This document shows, piece after piece, positions 51,157 to 59,960 of a stretch of 64,000 nt of DNA. The stretch covers positions 124,001-188,000 of the forward strand of contig JAXLWZ010000001.1 in the NCBI GenBank assembly GCA_046328225.1, read 5' to 3'. Position numbers and translations under genes: made by a program. Positions within the stretch are counted from its first letter, which is position 1. Each line of letters begins with the position of its first letter. This stretch comes from Amarobacillus sp046328225. Lineage in GTDB: Bacteria; Chloroflexota; Dehalococcoidia; Tepidiformales; Tepidiformaceae. The notes under the pieces are model-generated. The model was given only the letters and a program-made list of their open reading frames with translations. It had not been told where the DNA came from and searched no databases.

Positions 51157-51390
51157 ATGGGTATGGGAGTTAGCATTTTCCTGATCGCCATCGGCGCCAT
51201 CCTCGCCTTCGCGATCAACTACACCGCGTCGGGCATCGATATCAACGCCGTGGGCGTGATCCTCATGGTGGTGGGCGGCATCGGCCTCGCCCTCTCGATG
51301 CTCTTCTGGAGCTCGTTCGCGCCGTTCCCCATGGGCGGCACGCGCACGACCACGACCACCCACTCACATGTAGACGACCCGAGGCTGTAG
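51157..51390 (+). CDS. Small two-helix membrane protein (DUF6458-like)
   Basis: A 77-residue protein: helix 1 SIFLIAIGAILAFAI, polar turn, helix 2 INAVGVILMVVGGIGLALSML, then a Thr/His tail. AAGGAG precedes ATG 51157. Similar small proteins occur in Actinobacteria and Chloroflexota; function unknown. Confidence 0.78.
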   Translation: MGMGVSIFLIAIGAILAFAINYTASGIDINAVGVILMVVGGIGLALSMLFWSSFAPFPMGGTRTTTTTHSHVDDPRL

Positions 51391-51395
51391 CCCGG

Positions 51396-51523
51396 GCCAT
51401 CGGCCGTCGGCCGTCAGCTATCGGCCGTCGGCGTGACCACTCGCGGCCGGCCGCTGCCGATAGCCCACCAAGGCCGCGCACGTGGCCACGCCGACAGCCG
51501 AGGGCCGAAAGCCGACGGCCATC
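51396..51523. repeat. Heptamer repeat element H21 (TATCGGC family)
   Basis: ATCGGCC/GTCGGCC/GTCAGCT heptamers, core TCGGCGTGACCACTCGCG...GCACGTGGCCACGCCGA, and inverted AGCCGAC/AGCCGAG heptamers. A GCTATCGG-type inverted pair makes a long hairpin. Confidence 0.88.
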
Positions 51524-51567
51524 AACTGCCAACCGACCCGCACCCACCGAGGGCGGGATCACGGGTA

Positions 51568-51596
51568 CGAAAGGGGCGCTCATCGCGCCCCTTTCG
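51568..51596. terminator. Perfect hairpin upstream of the peptidase gene
   Basis: CGAAAGGGGCGC and GCGCCCCTTTCG pair over 12 bp with a 5-nt loop. It likely ends the transcript of the preceding small membrane gene, although no T tract follows. Confidence 0.65.
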
Positions 51597-51633
51597 CGCG
51601 TCCGCCGGCAAACCGCGAGGTGACCACTCCAGG

Positions 51634-51675
51634 GCCGATCCCCTGGGAACTGGGAACCGGAAACTGGGAACTGGC
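51634..51675. repeat. Short heptamer repeat (GGGAACT family)
   Basis: GGCCGATCCCC followed by GGGAACT/GGGAACC words, a half element just upstream of the peptidase start. Confidence 0.75.
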
Positions 51676-51688
51676 TTAAGCTGGCGCC

Positions 51689-52627
51689 GTGGGCTTCCTT
51701 CGCACTAGCGATGGCCAGGAACTCTACTGGGAGGAATCCGGGAACCCGCGCGGTATCCCCGCGCTCGCCGTGCATGGCGGCCCCGGTTCCGGCTGCTCCC
51801 CCTGGTGGCGCCGCCTCTTCGACCCCGAGCGATACCGCGTCGTCCTCTTCGACCAGCGCGGTTGCGGGCGAAGCCGGCGGCACGCGAGCGACCCCGCCGT
51901 AAGCCTCGAAGCGAACACGACGGACCACCTCCTCCGCGACATCGAGGCGCTGCGCGGACACCTGGCCATCGATCGCTGGCTCCTCGTTGGCGGCTCCTGG
52001 GGCAGCGCGCTCGCCCTCGCGTACGCGGTCGCGAACCCGGCGCGCGTCGCCGGCGCGGTCCTGTTCGGTATCGCCACGGGCCGCCGCGAGGAATGGGACT
52101 GGCTTTTTCGCGGCGGTCTCGCGCGCTTCTTCCCGGCCGAATGGGAACGGCTCGTCGCCGCACTGCCGCCGTCCGAACGCCACGGCGACATCCCCGCCGC
52201 GTTCGCCCGCCGGCTGGCCCACCGCGACCCTGACGTGCGCACCGCCGCCGCCCACGCCTGGTGCCTCTGGGAATCCGCCACGCCGGACTGGCCTCCCCGC
52301 GAGGGGCTCGCGCCGCGCTTCGCGGACCCCGCCTTCGCCTACGCCTTCGCCCGCCTGGTGACGCACTACGCCGCCCACGACGGCTGGTTCGATGACACCG
52401 AACTCCTTCGCGGCGCCGCCACCCTCGGGCACATCCCCGCAACGCTCATCAACGGCCGCTACGATTTCCAGTCGCCGCTGGCGAATGCGTGGGCGCTGCA
52501 CCGCGCCTGGCCGGGGTCCGAACTCGTGGTCGTGGACGATGCCGGGCACGCCGCCAGCGAGCCCGCGCTCACCGCCGCCATCATCGCCGCCACGGACCGC
52601 TTCGCCGCCAACCAGGAGGCTCAATGA
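51689..52627 (+). CDS. Prolyl aminopeptidase-like alpha/beta hydrolase
   Basis: A 312-residue hydrolase of the proline iminopeptidase group. HGGPGSGCSPWWRRLF forms the oxyanion loop, and DQRGCGRSRRHAS is the family signature. The Ser is in GGSWGSALAL (about 105), Asp in NGRYDFQSP and His in DDAGHAASEP. It releases N-terminal proline from peptides. The start is GTG 51689. Its stop overlaps the next ATG (ATGA), so it is coupled with the phosphatase. Confidence 0.88.
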   Translation: MGFLRTSDGQELYWEESGNPRGIPALAVHGGPGSGCSPWWRRLFDPERYRVVLFDQRGCGRSRRHASDPAVSLEANTTDHLLRDIEALRGHLAIDRWLLVGGSWGSALALAYAVANPARVAGAVLFGIATGRREEWDWLFRGGLARFFPAEWERLVAALPPSERHGDIPAAFARRLAHRDPDVRTAAAHAWCLWESATPDWPPREGLAPRFADPAFAYAFARLVTHYAAHDGWFDDTELLRGAATLGHIPATLINGRYDFQSPLANAWALHRAWPGSELVVVDDAGHAASEPALTAAIIAATDRFAANQEAQ

Positions 52628-53454
52628 CCATCCCGGACTCCCTCATCGAACGCGCGGGCACCCTCCTGCGCGAGGCCTCGGACCGCTTCGTTCTGCCCCG
52701 CTTCCAGGCGCTCGCGCACGGCGAGGTCGAGGAGAAGTCGCCGGGCGAAGTCGTCACCATCGCCGACCGCGAGGCCGAGGCCTGGCTCGCGCCCCGGCTC
52801 GCCGCCCTCGTCCCCGGTTCGCGCGTCGTGGGCGAAGAGGCTGCCGAGGCCGACCCGCGCATTCTCGACCGCCTCGATCGCGGGCTCGCGTGGCTGGTCG
52901 ATCCGGTCGACGGCACGGCGAACTTCGTCGGCGGCAGCCCGCGCTTCGCCGTGATGGCCGCCCTCCTGCGCGACGGCGATGCCCTCGCCGCCTGGATCCT
53001 GGACCCCGTGACGGGCACGCTCGCCACCGCCGAACGGGGCGCGGGCGCGGCGATGGACGGCATCGCGATGCGCGTGCCCGCCGTCGAGCCAGATGTGGCG
53101 AAGCTCCATGGCGCGCTCCATTGCCGCTTCATGCCGCCCGCCGTGCGCGAAGCCGTCGAGGCCCGCCAGGGCGCCTTCGCCAGCACCTTTGGCGGGCTCG
53201 GGTGCGCCGGCCACGAATACCGCGACCTTGCCGCCGGCGCCCGGCACTTCTCCGTGTACTGGCGCACCCACCCCTGGGATCACGTCCCCGGCGCGCTCCT
53301 CCTCACCGAATCCGGGGGCCACGCCGCCCGCTTCGACGCCACCCCCTACCGCGCCGGCGACCACCGCACCGGCCTCCTCGCCGCCATCACGCCGGAAGCC
53401 TGGGAAGCCGTGCGGCGCGAGCTGGCCCTCGAAGTGCTGAGTGCTGAGTGCTGA
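52624..53454 (+). CDS. Inositol monophosphatase-family protein
   Basis: A 276-residue phosphatase. Metal motifs: GEEAAE (Glu), DPVDGTANFVGG, and the distal Asp in WDHVPGALLL. It could act on inositol-1-phosphate, histidinol phosphate or a related sugar phosphate. The last residues VLSAEC are translated TGCTGAG heptamers and the TGA is part of the array. It is the right-most gene between the two IS630 copies. Confidence 0.88.
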   Translation: MTIPDSLIERAGTLLREASDRFVLPRFQALAHGEVEEKSPGEVVTIADREAEAWLAPRLAALVPGSRVVGEEAAEADPRILDRLDRGLAWLVDPVDGTANFVGGSPRFAVMAALLRDGDALAAWILDPVTGTLATAERGAGAAMDGIAMRVPAVEPDVAKLHGALHCRFMPPAVREAVEARQGAFASTFGGLGCAGHEYRDLAAGARHFSVYWRTHPWDHVPGALLLTESGGHAARFDATPYRAGDHRTGLLAAITPEAWEAVRRELALEVLSAEC

Positions 53455-53548
53455 GTGCTGAGTCGGCAACCCCGCCGCGACCCGGCTCCCCGTGGGGTTG
53501 CCCCGCTCGGACCCCGAACCTCGGGGTCGAAGTGCTGAGTACTGAGTA
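53434..53548. repeat. Heptamer repeat element H22, left of IS630 copy 2
   Basis: Four TGCTGAG heptamers, core GGCAACCCCGCCGCGACC...CCGTGGGGTTGCCCC, degenerate CTCGGAC words, then TGCTGAG/TACTGAG up to the TA at 53547-53548. The 40-bp core segment recurs identically on the far side of the IS (54776-54814). Confidence 0.9.
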
Positions 53549-54755
53549 GCGCCGCACGGGAATGGATGGCGGAATTGCTGAGGGGGTGATCGAAAGGGCA
53601 TACTTGGGGCCGGTGGCGTTGGAGGTCTCATGCGCCGCGGCCGGCCCCTTGGTTTCAACGTTTGCCTTACCCACGAGGAGCGGGCGCTCCTTCGGCAGCA
53701 GAGCCGCCAGTACACCCTGCCCGTCGGCGAATGGAGGAGGACGATGGCCATCCTCTACCTCGATATGAAGCTCAGCGAGAAGGAGACGGCCGAGCGCTGT
53801 GGCCTCGGCGTCCGGATCGTGCGCAAGTGGGCGCGACGCTACCTGGAGTTCGGCATCGCGGGCCTCAAGGATGCCCCCGGGCGCGGCCGCAAGCCGGTCT
53901 TTTCCCCCTGAGGTTGCCGTCGAGATCGTGAAAATCGCCTGCGAACTGCCGGCCGAGCGCGATGCTCCGCTGTCGCAGTGGGACTGCACCGAGATCGCTC
54001 GCCAGCTGCAGGATGATGGCATCGTCAAACAGATCTCGCGCGAGACGGTGCGACGCGTGCTCGCCCGCCACAGCCTGCGGCCCTGGCGCGTCCAGGCCTG
54101 GCTCTCACCGAAAGTCCCGCGCGACCAGCAGTACCGCCAGCAGGTGGCCGACATCCTCGCGCTCTACACCGGGCCGCTCGCCGCCGATGAACGGGTGCTG
54201 TGCGTGGATGAGAAGACGAGTCTCCAGCCCCGGCCGCGGACGGCGCCGACGCATCCCGCAGCCCCGGGAAGGCCCGTCCGCATGGAGCACGAATACGGCC
54301 GGCGAGGGGCGCTGAACCTCTTCGCCGCCTTCGATACCCGCTGTGGGCAGGTGCTCGCGCGCACGGCGTCGCGCAAGCGCGCGTCCGAGTTCGTCGGCTT
54401 CCTCGAATACCTCGATGCCAGCCTGGACCCTTCGCTCACCATCCATCTCGTGCTCGACAACCTGCGCGTGCACAAGGGCAAGCTGGCGACGGCATGGTTC
54501 CGGGAGCATCCCCGCTTCGTGCCGCACTTCCCGCCGGTGCATTGCTCCTGGCTGAACCAGGTCGAGCAGTGGTTTGGCATCCTCCAGCGCAAGCTGCTGG
54601 CGCGTCCCAACCATCCCAGTGCCGCCGCGCTTGCCGACACCATCGAGGGCTTCGTCGAACGCTGGAACAAAGCGGCTCATCCCTTCAATTGGACGAGCCG
54701 CTCCCTCTGCCGCGTCATGGCCGCGCCAATTCCGACACCCGTTTAGGTGGAGGAC
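53549..54755 (+). mobile_element. IS630-family element, copy 2 (1207 bp, intact)
   Basis: Flanked by TA (53547-53548, 54756-54757). The ends carry ACGGG and GGCGGAATTG-type inverted motifs. It encodes OrfA and OrfB on the plus strand in overlapping frames. It is inverted relative to copy 1 at 46170; the two differ mainly by the indels in copy 1. It sits inside a TGCTGAG heptamer array. Confidence 0.95.
53630..54746 (+). CDS. IS630 transposase, OrfA and OrfB joined by a likely +1 frameshift
   Basis: OrfA (53630-53911, 93 aa) is an HTH protein (LSEKETAERCGLGVRIVRKWARRYLE). OrfB, open from 53799 in the +1 frame, holds a second DNA-binding segment (ETVRRVLARHSLRPWRVQAW) and the DDE core: Asp in VLCVDEKTSLQ, Asp in LVLDNLRVHKG, Glu in SWLNQVEQWFG. 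The A frame ends CCC TGA at 53906-53911; slipping one base forward to CCT GAG continues into B. Both copies share this site, so it is not a fresh mutation. The B frame has no well-placed start of its own downstream of the shift. Confidence 0.88.
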
Positions 54756-54887
54756 TACTGAGTGCTGAGTGCTGAGTCGGCAACCCCGCCGCGACCCGGC
54801 TCCCCGTGGGGTTGTCCCGCTCGAACCTCGAACCTCGAGCCTCGAGCCCCGTTCTCAGCACTCAGCACTCAGCACCCGGCACTCAAT
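54756..54887. repeat. Heptamer repeat element H22, right of IS630 copy 2
   Basis: TGCTGAG heptamers, the same core as at 53461-53500, CTCGAAC/CTCGAGC heptamers, then CTCAGCA heptamers in inverse orientation. It lies just upstream of the polyphosphate glucokinase gene. Confidence 0.9.
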
Positions 54888-54948
54888 CGCAAGCTGGTTA
54901 CCCGCGCCGCTGACGCGCCCCGCACGGCCCGCGCGCGACCCTCTCCCC

Positions 54949-55698
54949 ATGGGTGAACGGCTCGCAATTGGCATCGATATCGGCGGCACGGGGACCAAGC
55001 ACGCCCTCGTGGATCTGGAGACGGGCGCGCTCGTCACCGAACGGGTGAAGCAGCCCACCCCCCAGCCCGCCACGCCCGAAGCGCTCTCCGAGATTGTCGC
55101 GGGCGCCGTGCGCCTGTACGCGGACCGCGAGGTCGCGGCCGTGGGCGTGGGCTTCCCCGCCGTCGTCTCCCGCGGGTGCGCGCTCACCGCCGTCAACATC
55201 GCCCCCGAATGGCGCTACATGGATGTCGCGGACACTCTCGCGAAAGCCATCGACCGCCCCGTCGCCGTCCTCAACGATGGCGACGCCGCAGGCCTGGCCG
55301 AAGTGCGATACGGCGCTGGCGCCGGCGTGAAGGGCAAGGTCGTCGTCGTCACGCTGGGCACGGGCGTGGGCACGAGCCTCTTCCTCGATGGCCGCCTCGT
55401 CCCGAACATGGAGCTTGGGCGGCTGTTCGTGCGCGGCAAACCCGCCGGCGAACGCGCCGCGAACTCCGTGCGCAAGCGCAGGCACCTTTCGTGGTCGGCG
55501 TGGGCGCGCGATGTCGAACTGTTCGTCCGCGAACTCGATATCGCCTGCTGGCCCGAGCTCATCATCATGGGCGGCGGCGTCAGCAAGGACGCGCACGCCT
55601 GGCTTCCCTACATCACCTGCCGCCCCTCCATCACGCCGGCTCGCTTCCGGAACGATGCGGGAATCGTGGGCTCAGCGCTCTACGCTGTAGAGCGCTGA
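54949..55698 (+). CDS. ppgK: Polyphosphate glucokinase (ROK family)
   Basis: A 249-residue ROK kinase. GIDIGGTGTKHALVDLETG (8-26) is the phosphate loop, VLNDGDAAGLAEVRYG holds the catalytic Asp, and VTLGTGVGTSLFLDGRLVPNMELG is the PPGK-type block. It lacks the zinc-binding ROK motif, like other PPGKs. It phosphorylates glucose with polyphosphate (and often ATP). The start is ATG 54949; the frame is open further upstream only through repeat sequence. The TGA stop leads into AGAAAAG heptamers. Confidence 0.9.
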   Translation: MGERLAIGIDIGGTGTKHALVDLETGALVTERVKQPTPQPATPEALSEIVAGAVRLYADREVAAVGVGFPAVVSRGCALTAVNIAPEWRYMDVADTLAKAIDRPVAVLNDGDAAGLAEVRYGAGAGVKGKVVVVTLGTGVGTSLFLDGRLVPNMELGRLFVRGKPAGERAANSVRKRRHLSWSAWARDVELFVRELDIACWPELIIMGGGVSKDAHAWLPYITCRPSITPARFRNDAGIVGSALYAVER

Positions 55699-55800
55699 GA
55701 GAGAAAAGAGAAAGGAGGAAGGAGAAAAGGAGTGGCCAGCCGCCTGCCGCCGCGGCTGCGCGCGTGCTCCCTTGTCTCTTTCCTCCTTTCTCTTTTCTCT
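55697..55800. repeat. Heptamer repeat element H23
   Basis: Purine arm AGAAAAG/AGAAAGG/AGGAAGG and its inverted pyrimidine arm, about 31 bp each with two mismatches, around a short GC-rich centre. Both outer edges are stop codons: TGA of ppgK at 55696-55698 and TAG of the TIG protein at 55799-55801. Confidence 0.92.
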
Positions 55801-58765
55801 ATCCATCAATGGTCGCGAGCATCACCGGTTCGCCCCTCGTCAGCGCGATCCAGTAGGTGCGGCCGCGTTCGAAGGTGGAGAAGTCGCTCGCTCGCGGCGG
55901 GCCCGCGCTGCCCGTGAAGTAGGCGCGCCAGATGCGGTTGTTCGCGTCCCAGGTGTAGATGACCGCCACCCGCGGCGTGATGTCCTGCCCCGTCGTCGCC
56001 GCCTGCTGGAGCGCCGCCGCGACCGATACCGCCTGCGGCCCCAGCCACGTGATCAGCGTCCATTCGAAGCGCAGCGTGTACACCACCGGCGCGCCCGATG
56101 GCGGCGGCAGCGGCGTGTTCCCTCCGCCGTCCGTGCCGGGGCCCGGGCCCGGGTCCGGCGTCGTGCCCGTGCTCGCGACATACGTGTAGTTCACCGCCAC
56201 TTCACTCTGCCCGTTCGGCGAGGTGACGACGATGACCGTCGGCCCCGAGACGTTCGAGGGCGAAACCGCCGTGATGCTCGTGTCCCCCGTGACCGTGCAC
56301 GAGGCCGCCTTGATCGCCCCAAAGGTCACGCCATCGGGGCACACCACCCCCGTGAAGCCAACGCCCGTGATCGTGATCGTCGTGCCGCCCGTGGTCGGGC
56401 CCGTGGCCGGGTCGATCTTCGTCACCACCGGGTTCGCCGCCTTGTAGGTGAACACGTCCTCCGGCGCCAGCGGGCTCGTGCCCACGTTCGTCGTCACGCG
56501 TACATCCACCGGGCCGGGCAGGCCGATCGGCGGCGAAAGCACCGTTACCTGCGTCTCGCTCTGGCGCGAAACGGCCAGCGCCGCCACCGTCCCGAACGCG
56601 ACCGTGGGCACCGGCGCCGTCGTCGCCCCGAAGCCCGTGCCCGTGATGATGACGATCTCGCCGCCCGTCGTCTTGCCTTCCTTCGGGTTCAGGTTCGTGA
56701 TGATGGGGCCATCGGTATAGGTGTAGAGCGTCACCCCCGCGACCTGCGGCGTCGTCCCCGAAGGCGTCGTCACCTTCACTTCCATCCCGCCGGGCGCGAT
56801 TGCCTTCGGGACCTTCACGAGCAGCTGGGTCGAATCCACGAAGGTCACATCCGTGAGCGGCACGATCGTGGCCCCGAAGGCGACAATCGAGGTCGAGGTG
56901 AAGTTGTATCCCTTCACCTGGATGGCGTTCGCCCCCGCGAGCGGTCCCGCGTTCGGTTTGAGCTCGGTGATGCCGGGCGACGAGTAGGAGAATTGCGTGT
57001 TCGCCGTCACCGGGCTCGTCACGCCCGCGATGGTGACCGTCACGGCGACGGTTCCGCCACCCGCCGGGCTCACCGCCGTCAGCTGCGTCGCCGAGATCAC
57101 CTCCACCTTCGGCGAGGTCGCCTGCCCGAACGAGACCGTCGCCCCGGGCGCGAAGTTGAAGCCGTCGATGGTGACCACCGTGCCGCCGGCCGGGGGGCCG
57201 CTCGCCGGAGTCAGGCTGTTAATCGAGGGCCCCGAGGCATAGGTGAAGTTCGCCAGCGTGGTGAAGGGCGAGCTGCCGTTCACGGGGTGCGTCACCGTCA
57301 CCTGCGCGACGCCCAGCCCCGGCGGCGAGCTCACCCGGATCTCCGTATCGCTGATCACCGCGCAGGTCGCCGCGTTCGTGCTGCCGAACTTCACCGCGTT
57401 GGTCGGCCCCGGCCCGCAGAGGATGCCCGCGAAGCCGCTCCCGGTGATGACCACCTGCGTGCCGCCCTGCGAAGGCCCCGCGTTCGGCGTGAGCGCCAGG
57501 ATTTGGGGTCCGCCGAAATAGGTGAAGACCGTGTCCTCCGTTTTCGGTGTCGTCGCTGGCGGCGGGCTCAGGTACGCGCTCGGCCCGGGCGCGCTCGCGA
57601 CCACGACATCGACCGGGCCCGAGGCGTGCGGTGGCGCGACCACATCGAGCTGCGTGCTGTTCACGAACGTGCAGCTGCTCGCGCTCACCCCCCCGAAGGT
57701 GACGCCGCCGGGCTGGCACATCACGGCGGTGAAGTTCTTGCCGAAGAGCCGCACGAGCGCGCCGCCCTGCACCGGCCCGTTCGGGCTGCTCATCTGCGCG
57801 ATGTACGGCCCCGTCGTGGTGTGGAAGCGGTCGCTGAGCACCGATGAGCTGGTCGAAAGGTAGTGCGTCGGCTTTGGATAAGGCGGCGGAAACCCGTTGA
57901 CGGGAGGCGCAGGAGCCGCTGGATCACGCACCGTCACGCGGACGTCGTGCCATGAATCGCTCAGCGTCGCCGGCATCCGCACACGGATGTACTCCGGGCT
58001 GATCACCTGCATGTCGGCCGGCGACACGCGCACGGGATGGAGCGGGTCGTGCACGGGATAGAACTCGACCATGACGGTACAGCGCGGCTGAGGAGGAGGA
58101 ATGGGCACCCCGCTGCTAGGGTCGAGCCAGGGGAGTCCCGGCCCCCATTGATGCGCGGTTGCCGGTTGAATGGGGTCCCAGGGAAGAATGGTCCACTGGT
58201 CGCCCGGCGGGCAGGTGATGCCCTGCTGGCTGTAGTTCCGCCCGCGAATGTCCACCCAGTCGCCCGCGTTCGCCGACCGGGGGAAGACATCCTCAACGCG
58301 CGGCGACCCGATGCCCATGATCACGATCGGCGCCGTGCTCGGATAGGCGATGGCGTTCGGGATCGTCACCTGCGTGATCGTCACCCGCACCTGCACGTCG
58401 ATCATTCGCTGTTTGTTGATCGTCTGGAAGTAGAGCGTCTTCGCCGTCGTGTTCGTGCCCTTGGGGAAGACGGCGATCTGCGTGATCGTCGAGTTCGGGT
58501 AGTCCGTGTCCGGCACGCCCTCGCTCAGCTGCACCGTCACCGAGACATCCTGTTCGAGCACCGTGCCGTTCGTGCGAATGACCGTGACCGGCAGTGCCGT
58601 GCCTTCCTGGATGGCGTAGGCCGGGAGGTCGAGCGAGAAGAAGCCTTCGCCGAGGGCGCGCGCGCCCCGCGTGCCATCGACGAGCCCGCCGAAGCACACC
58701 GCGACCACCAGCAGGGCGAGCCATGCCACGGAAGCACGCCGATGCAGCGGCGCTCTGGCGGTCAT
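55799..58765 (-). CDS. Large secreted IPT/TIG-repeat protein
   Basis: A 988-residue exported protein. Signal peptide at about 10-35. Residues 40-125 look like a Calx-beta-type domain (AIQEGTALPVTVIRTNG). From about 145 to 850 come six or seven IPT/TIG immunoglobulin-like repeats, each opening in the style ITxLxPxxGPxxGGTxVxIxGxxF (for example at SINSLTPASGPPAGGT and VVTKIDPATGPTTGGT). A Pro/Gly/Asp linker precedes a C-terminal 100-residue domain (WDANNRIWRAYFTGSAG). There is no LPXTG or TM anchor. A cell-surface adhesive or structural role is likely. Confidence 0.85.
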   Translation of the reverse strand: MTARAPLHRRASVAWLALLVVAVCFGGLVDGTRGARALGEGFFSLDLPAYAIQEGTALPVTVIRTNGTVLEQDVSVTVQLSEGVPDTDYPNSTITQIAVFPKGTNTTAKTLYFQTINKQRMIDVQVRVTITQVTIPNAIAYPSTAPIVIMGIGSPRVEDVFPRSANAGDWVDIRGRNYSQQGITCPPGDQWTILPWDPIQPATAHQWGPGLPWLDPSSGVPIPPPQPRCTVMVEFYPVHDPLHPVRVSPADMQVISPEYIRVRMPATLSDSWHDVRVTVRDPAAPAPPVNGFPPPYPKPTHYLSTSSSVLSDRFHTTTGPYIAQMSSPNGPVQGGALVRLFGKNFTAVMCQPGGVTFGGVSASSCTFVNSTQLDVVAPPHASGPVDVVVASAPGPSAYLSPPPATTPKTEDTVFTYFGGPQILALTPNAGPSQGGTQVVITGSGFAGILCGPGPTNAVKFGSTNAATCAVISDTEIRVSSPPGLGVAQVTVTHPVNGSSPFTTLANFTYASGPSINSLTPASGPPAGGTVVTIDGFNFAPGATVSFGQATSPKVEVISATQLTAVSPAGGGTVAVTVTIAGVTSPVTANTQFSYSSPGITELKPNAGPLAGANAIQVKGYNFTSTSIVAFGATIVPLTDVTFVDSTQLLVKVPKAIAPGGMEVKVTTPSGTTPQVAGVTLYTYTDGPIITNLNPKEGKTTGGEIVIITGTGFGATTAPVPTVAFGTVAALAVSRQSETQVTVLSPPIGLPGPVDVRVTTNVGTSPLAPEDVFTYKAANPVVTKIDPATGPTTGGTTITITGVGFTGVVCPDGVTFGAIKAASCTVTGDTSITAVSPSNVSGPTVIVVTSPNGQSEVAVNYTYVASTGTTPDPGPGPGTDGGGNTPLPPPSGAPVVYTLRFEWTLITWLGPQAVSVAAALQQAATTGQDITPRVAVIYTWDANNRIWRAYFTGSAGPPRASDFSTFERGRTYWIALTRGEPVMLATIDG

Positions 58766-59053
58766 GGCGTCCGGAGCTCCAAACGTTCACCTCAAGACAC
58801 CCCCACCCGAAAATCGGGCCGGGGTTGGGCTGGTTTGGCTGCCGGTGGCAGCGCCGCGGGCGGAGGGGGCGTCCATCCACGGTAATGGGGCGGGGGCGCC
58901 ATGATACGGTTCCGCAACGGCGCCTGTCCCCCATAACCGCGCCATAAGGACGCGCTTTTCGCCAAGAATCGCGCGCCTTTACTCCGTTGCGGTCTCGCGG
59001 CTCCCGCATGGGAACACCGTGCCCCCGTTCGCGGCCCGCGCTACCCTTCGCCC
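58766..59053. other. Intergenic region upstream of the TIG protein and APH-like gene
   Basis: 288 bp between divergent genes. No heptamer array or clear palindrome; GC-rich with one CCCCACCC tract. It presumably holds both promoters, but no convincing -35/-10 pair is seen. Confidence 0.5.
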
Positions 59054-59842
59054 ATGCCCGCCCTCGCCGTCCCCGCCGGTGTCCGTGCCGCGCACCCCGG
59101 CGCCGCCTTCGAACCGGTCTGGACCACGGAGCGAACGGCGACATGGCGCGTCGCGACCCCCGGCGGCGAGACCCGCTACCTCAAGGTCGCCGTCCCGGGC
59201 GGCGGGCCCGGCATCGCCGCCGAAGCCGCACGCCTGCGCTGGGCCGCGAACTTCGTGCCCGTGCCGCGCGTCATCGAAAGCGGCGTCGCGTCCGGTTGCG
59301 AATGGATGCTTACCGCCGAACTCGCCGGCACGCCCGCCATCGCACCGGGATTGATCGCGGAGCCGGACCGCCTCGCGCACGCCATCGGCCGCGGCCTGCG
59401 GCGCTTCCACGACACCCTGCCCGTCGCGGCCTGCCCCTTCGATGCGCGCACGGAGACCCTCCTCGCCCGCGCGCACGCCCGCGCCGCCGCCGGCGCCATC
59501 GACCCCGCCGCCTTCCACCGCGAGCACGCGGCGTTCGATGTCGCGGACGCGCTCGCCGAGCTCGACCGGCTGCGCCCCGCGGGCGAGGGCGGCCTCGTCG
59601 TCTGCCACGGCGACGCCTGCTACCCGAACTTCGTCATCGGCGCGGGCGGCGAAGTTTCCGGCTACCTCGACCTCGGCGAGCTCGGCATCGGCGACCGCTG
59701 GTGGGACCTCGCGGCGGCCACCTGGAGCACGTCCTGGAACCTCGGCCCCGGCTTCGAAGCCGCCCTCCTCGAGGGCTACGGCACCCCCCCGGACCCGCGC
59801 CGCCAGGCGTTTTTTCGCCTGTTGTACGACATGACGGGTTGA
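59054..59842 (+). CDS. APH(3')-like phosphotransferase
   Basis: A 262-residue kinase-fold protein of the aminoglycoside 3'-phosphotransferase group. The catalytic loop is CHGDACYPNFVI (about 180-191) and the metal-binding block is GYLDLGELGIGDRWWDLA (about 200-217). The family usually has HGDxxxxN and GxIDxGRxGxxDxxxDLA, both matched. It may phosphorylate an aminoglycoside or a metabolic sugar; resistance is not proven. Confidence 0.8.
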   Translation: MPALAVPAGVRAAHPGAAFEPVWTTERTATWRVATPGGETRYLKVAVPGGGPGIAAEAARLRWAANFVPVPRVIESGVASGCEWMLTAELAGTPAIAPGLIAEPDRLAHAIGRGLRRFHDTLPVAACPFDARTETLLARAHARAAAGAIDPAAFHREHAAFDVADALAELDRLRPAGEGGLVVCHGDACYPNFVIGAGGEVSGYLDLGELGIGDRWWDLAAATWSTSWNLGPGFEAALLEGYGTPPDPRRQAFFRLLYDMTG

Positions 59843-59960
59843 AACGGCCGTCGGCTATCGGCTGTCGGCTATCGGCGTGGCCAGTCGCGGTGGTTCTGCT
59901 GCTACCCGCCACTGCATTTGGCGTGCGGCACACCGACAGCCGATAGCCGACGGCCGATCA
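59838..59960. repeat. Heptamer repeat element H24 (TATCGGC family)
   Basis: GTCGGCT/ATCGGCT/GTCGGCT heptamers whose arms 59845-59867 and 59932-59954 are a perfect 23-bp inverted repeat. The core is ATCGGCGTGGCCAGTCGCGG... . The right edge forms the TGA stop of the small membrane gene at 59958-59960. Confidence 0.93.

Noticed and set aside
54105..54680. 191-codon minus-strand frame opposite the IS630 transposase
   Set aside because: Antisense shadow; it appears in both IS copies only because the copies are identical.
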